From: Streptococcus sp.
Lineage (GTDB): Bacteria; Bacillota; Bacilli; Lactobacillales; Aerococcaceae
Length of the DNA stretch: 7,926 bases
Direction: 5' to 3'
NCBI GenBank assembly: GCA_015264885.1
Contig: JABZYY010000052.1
Coordinates: 1 to 7,926 of the forward strand
The notes under the pieces were generated by a model. It was not told the DNA's origin and did not search any database. It was given only the letters and a program-made list of their open reading frames with translations. Shown one piece after another: positions 6,905 through 7,926 of this stretch. Each line of letters begins with the position of its first letter. Position 1 is the first letter of the stretch. Made by a program: the position numbers and the translations under genes.

Positions 6905-7050
6905 TGAGGCACCGGCTCGAGCCTAAGGTCTCTCGCCTTTAAAGCCTCAAAGGGGACGTACGGAATTTTATTCCTACGTCCCCTATGCACAGTGGTTGAA
7001 TGGAACGAGCTTCGCTACATGTAACTCGCTCGTCCCTATTCAACTTTGTG
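6905..7050 (+). other. Second copy of the cloverleaf core inside R1
   Basis: It keeps the single-stranded motifs of the first element in the same order: ACCGG (6911-6915; 6709-6713 in the first), AAGGTCTC (6925-6932), and GCCTCAAA (6944-6951; 6741-6748). GGTCTC to GCCTCAAA is exactly 17 nt start to start in both. Arm 1 base is TGAGGC/GCCTCA (6905-6910, 6944-6949). Arm 2 is AGGGGACGTA/TACGTCCCCT (6951-6960, 6975-6984), then a bulged C, then GGAAT/ATTCC (6962-6966, 6970-6974), with the same one-base bulge but different stem bases from the first copy. Arm 3 is GTTGAAT/ATTCAAC (6995-7001, 7038-7044) enclosing ACGAGC/GCTCGT (7005-7010, 7028-7033). CACA/TGTG (6988-6991, 7047-7050) extends arm 3. 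Confidence 0.7.
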
Positions 7051-7063
7051 GGGGAAAGAAAAC

Positions 7064-7101
7064 GAAATGGCCAAAATAGTTTCTTCTATTTTGGCCATTT
7101 C
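7064..7101. repeat. Perfect 16-bp hairpin within R1
   Basis: GAAATGGCCAAAATAG (7064-7079) pairs perfectly with CTATTTTGGCCATTTC (7086-7101) around the 6-nt loop TTTCTT. The sequence after it (TGTCTTTCTCCCTC) is pyrimidine-rich but lacks a clean T-run, so it would be a poor intrinsic terminator. The flanks GGGAAAGA and TCTTTCTCCC can extend the pairing imperfectly. Its role is unknown. Confidence 0.8.
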
Positions 7102-7187
7102 TGTCTTTCTCCCTCATTTTAATGCAAACTCCCATCACTATTACTATAGAATCCGCAAGATTCTCCGAAACCACAATTGGTATTGTT

Positions 7188-7299
7188 CGCAACGCTCTAC
7201 TTATTTTCTTTTTCTAACCATGGATTGCGGAGGAAGGGAGAGAGACAAAGTAGGCGCTGAGATAGGAATAGATTCCTCGAAGCCACAATTGGTGTTGTT
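7188..7299. repeat. Repeat unit R2 (short type, 112 bp)
   Basis: It starts CGCAACGCTCTACTTATTTT and runs through CTAACCATGGATTGCGGAGG to CCTCGAAGCCACAATTGGTG. From its CCATGG to CAATTGGTG it matches R3 with no gaps and only seven base differences in 75 bp. It contains the small hairpin AGGAAT/ATTCCT (7264-7269, 7272-7277; innermost pair probably open). The unit lacks the cloverleaf core of R1. Six of the seven differences from R3 would change an amino acid in the open frame starting at 7220, which argues against coding. Confidence 0.85.
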
Positions 7300-7416
7300 C
7301 GCAACGCTCTACTCTATTTACTTCTTCTAACCATGGATTGCAGAGGAAGGGTGAGAGACAAAGCAGACGCTGAGATAGGAAGAGGTTCCTCGAAACCACA
7401 ATTGGTGTTTTTTATT
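7300..7416. repeat. Repeat unit R3 (short type, 117 bp)
   Basis: It directly follows R2 and starts CGCAACGCTCTACTCTATTT. It has the same internal order as R2: CTAACCATGGATTGCAGAGG, then hairpin AGGAA/TTCCT (7377-7381, 7386-7390, loop GAGG), then CCTCGAAACCACAATTGGTG. Its tail is lengthened by a few T residues before the next unit. R2 and R3 lie in direct tandem with no spacer. Confidence 0.85.
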
Positions 7417-7501
7417 CGCAACGTTCTACTTTATTTACTTCTTCTAACAATGGATTGCGGGAAAAGGATGACAGATAGAAAAAAGGCCGGGCGAAATGAT
7501 A
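7417..7501. repeat. Repeat unit R4, cut off by the insertion sequence
   Basis: It starts CGCAACGTTCTACTTTATTT and continues CTTCTAACAATGGATTGCGGG. After that it follows the long unit R1 (GCGGGAgAAtGGATGA) rather than R2/R3 (GCGGAGGAAGGGAG). It then reaches AAAAAAGGCCGGGCG, which could correspond to the GAGGCACCGGC entry of the R1 core. The similarity ends at about 7500, where the insertion sequence starts. It therefore looks like the left part of a second long unit. Confidence 0.65.
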
Positions 7502-7526
7502 TGTACCCAGAATCCTGGACACATTT
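7502..7526. repeat. Presumed terminal inverted repeat of the IS3-family element
   Basis: This is the sequence between the end of the repeat-unit similarity and the transposase stop. It starts TGTACCCAGAATCC and ends GGACACATTT. The partner repeat is outside the window, so the assignment rests on position and on the TG start. Confidence 0.5.
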
Positions 7527-7531
7527 TTAAA

Positions 7532-7926
7532 TTAAGCTGAACACATGGATGCTTCCCTGTATTGAACAGGTGGCATCCATTTTGTTTTTTCTTGAATTCT
7601 TTTGTTATTGTAATAATCTATATATTCTTCCACAGCTGTTTGAAATTCCTTAAAAGTAGAATATTCCTTTTCAAAACCGTAGAACATTTCGTTCTTCATT
7701 CTGGCGAAAAATGTTTCTATAATGCAATTATCATAACAATTTCCTTTTCGGGACATTGATTGAATAATCCCTCGTTCTTCTAATGACCTTTGATAAAATG
7801 CGTGTTGATATTGCCAACCTTGATCAGAATGAAGAATCAATCCATTAACATCAGGGAATTTTTTGAAAGCTATATTTAGCATCCTTTGAACCTGTTCTAA
7901 GTTGGGATTTAGAGAAAGATCATAGG
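7532..7926 (-). CDS. IS3-family transposase (OrfB, DDE integrase core), C-terminal part; 5' end outside window
   Basis: The frame is open from the right edge to the TAA at 7532-7534, giving about 131 C-terminal residues. The internal ATG at 7880-7882 is not the true start, because coding sequence (YDLSLNPNLEQVQR) continues upstream of it. The second catalytic Asp is in LILHSDQGWQYQ and the catalytic Glu in NCIIETFFARMKNE. They are separated by 35 residues, the D(35)E spacing of IS3 and retroviral integrases. RKGNCYDN between them and the C-terminal YIDYYNNKRIQEKTKWMPPVQYR are further IS3 hallmarks. The first Asp lies outside the window. The visible part shows no frameshift or stop, so the element may be intact. 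OrfB is normally made by programmed frameshift from OrfA. Confidence 0.93.
   Translation of the reverse strand, partial: YDLSLNPNLEQVQRMLNIAFKKFPDVNGLILHSDQGWQYQHAFYQRSLEERGIIQSMSRKGNCYDNCIIETFFARMKNEMFYGFEKEYSTFKEFQTAVEEYIDYYNNKRIQEKTKWMPPVQYREASMCSA

Larger units (their letters stand above)
6839..7187. repeat. Repeat unit R1 (long type, about 349 bp)
   Basis: It begins CGCAACGCTTTACTTTATTT and continues with TTTTTCTAACCATGGAATGCGGGAG, matching the starts of the units at 7188, 7300 and 7417. It ends with ATAGAATC-CGCAA-GATTCT followed by CCGAAACCACAATTGGTATTG, matching the ends of the two short units. Between these shared ends lies an extra block (about 6890-7140) with a second cloverleaf-like core and a strong hairpin. 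The terminal-proximal hairpin AGAATC/GATTCT (7148-7153, 7159-7164) corresponds to AGGAAT/ATTCCT and AGGAA/TTCCT in the short units, so pairing is kept while bases change. No credible gene lies in it. Confidence 0.75.
7502..7926 (-). mobile_element. IS3-family insertion sequence, 3' end (continues beyond window)
   Basis: The transposase stop at 7532-7534 lies about 30 nt inside the presumed element end. The sequence 7502-7526 (TGTACCCAGAATCCTGGACA and following bases) begins with TG and has the look of an IS3-family terminal repeat. The exact boundary is uncertain by a few bases, because the other end and the target duplication lie outside the window. It has inserted into repeat unit R4. Confidence 0.75.

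Noticed and set aside
7170..7181. ACCACAATTGGT in the units as further sites for the GntR regulator
   Set aside because: The half-sites are in the opposite order (ACCA-N4-TGGT) to the operator TGGT-N4-ACCA, and no promoter or gene follows.
7046..7330. Open frame of 94 codons beginning MWGKENEMAK, inside R1 and R2
   Set aside because: It starts in hairpin sequence, crosses the unit boundary, lacks a ribosome-binding site and has low-complexity composition. Between R2 and R3, six of seven base changes would alter the amino acid, so there is no sign of protein selection.
7214..7399. Minus-strand open frame of 61 codons over R2 and R3
   Set aside because: It is internally repetitive only because the DNA is repeated. 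It shows no start signal and no recognisable protein family.
7188..7501. CRISPR array
   Set aside because: The whole 112-117 bp unit is conserved, with no alternation of short exact repeats and unique spacers, and no cas genes are present.
7333..7530. Open frame of 65 codons from the ATG in R3 into R4 and the IS end
   Set aside because: It is a by-product of the repeat: it begins at the recurring CCATGG, has no ribosome-binding site and ends in the IS terminal region.
7562..7759. 65-codon + strand open frame opposite the transposase
   Set aside because: It is a shadow of the IS3 transposase, with a hydrophobic low-complexity translation and no start signal.

Overview
The window looks like the chromosome of a low-GC Firmicute, most likely a lactic-acid bacterium in the broad sense (Lactobacillales, Carnobacteriaceae- or Enterococcaceae-like). 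The reasons are strong AGGAGG ribosome-binding sites, A/T-ending codons, a LacD-type class I tagatose-bisphosphate aldolase, split fructose-family PTS proteins and a HutC-type GntR regulator. The genus is inference only. All complete genes lie on the + strand; only the transposase fragment at the right edge is on the - strand.

Positions 1-2350 hold the end of a PTS operon: the C-terminal part of a PfkB-family sugar-phosphate kinase, a fructose-family PTS EIIBC fusion and a stand-alone fructose-family EIIA, closed by a clear intrinsic terminator (2310-2350). Positions 2402-6630 hold a second operon with its own consensus sigma-A promoter (TTGACG, 17 bp, TACAAT). A perfect 7-4-7 inverted repeat (AACTGGT/ACCAGTT) lies over the expected transcription start and is the probable site of self-repression by the first gene, a GntR/HutC regulator. 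Then follow agaS (SIS-domain galactosamine-6-P deaminase/isomerase), an N-acetylhexosamine-6-P deacetylase (NagA/AgaA) and lacD (tagatose-1,6-bisphosphate aldolase), 20-30 nt apart.

The second operon spells out an N-acetylgalactosamine route: GalNAc-6-P is deacetylated to GalN-6-P, AgaS converts this to tagatose-6-P, a PfkB-type kinase makes tagatose-1,6-bisphosphate, and LacD splits it into DHAP and glyceraldehyde-3-P. The only kinase in view is the truncated one at the left edge. That raises the possibility that the two operons form one locus feeding LacD, with the fructose-type PTS delivering tagatose-1-P or fructose-1-P. No GalNAc-specific PTS permease is visible.

Positions 6631-7501 hold no credible gene but are full of structure. 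Just after lacD lies a large cloverleaf-like foldable element: an outer stem of 14+12 bp encloses three hairpin arms, ends in a T-run, and is flanked by short inverted repeats. It is followed by four related repeat units beginning CGCAACG (6839, 7188, 7300, 7417). The first unit is long and carries a second version of the cloverleaf core, in which stem sequences have changed while pairing and single-stranded motifs are kept. The next two are short, about 112-117 bp. The fourth resembles the long type and is cut off at about 7501, where an IS3-family insertion sequence begins. This modular repeat and candidate structured RNA is the most unusual content of the window; I do not recognise it as a named family.

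Positions 7502-7926 are the 3' end of the IS3-family element, with the C-terminal DDE catalytic region of its transposase on the - strand, running off the right edge.
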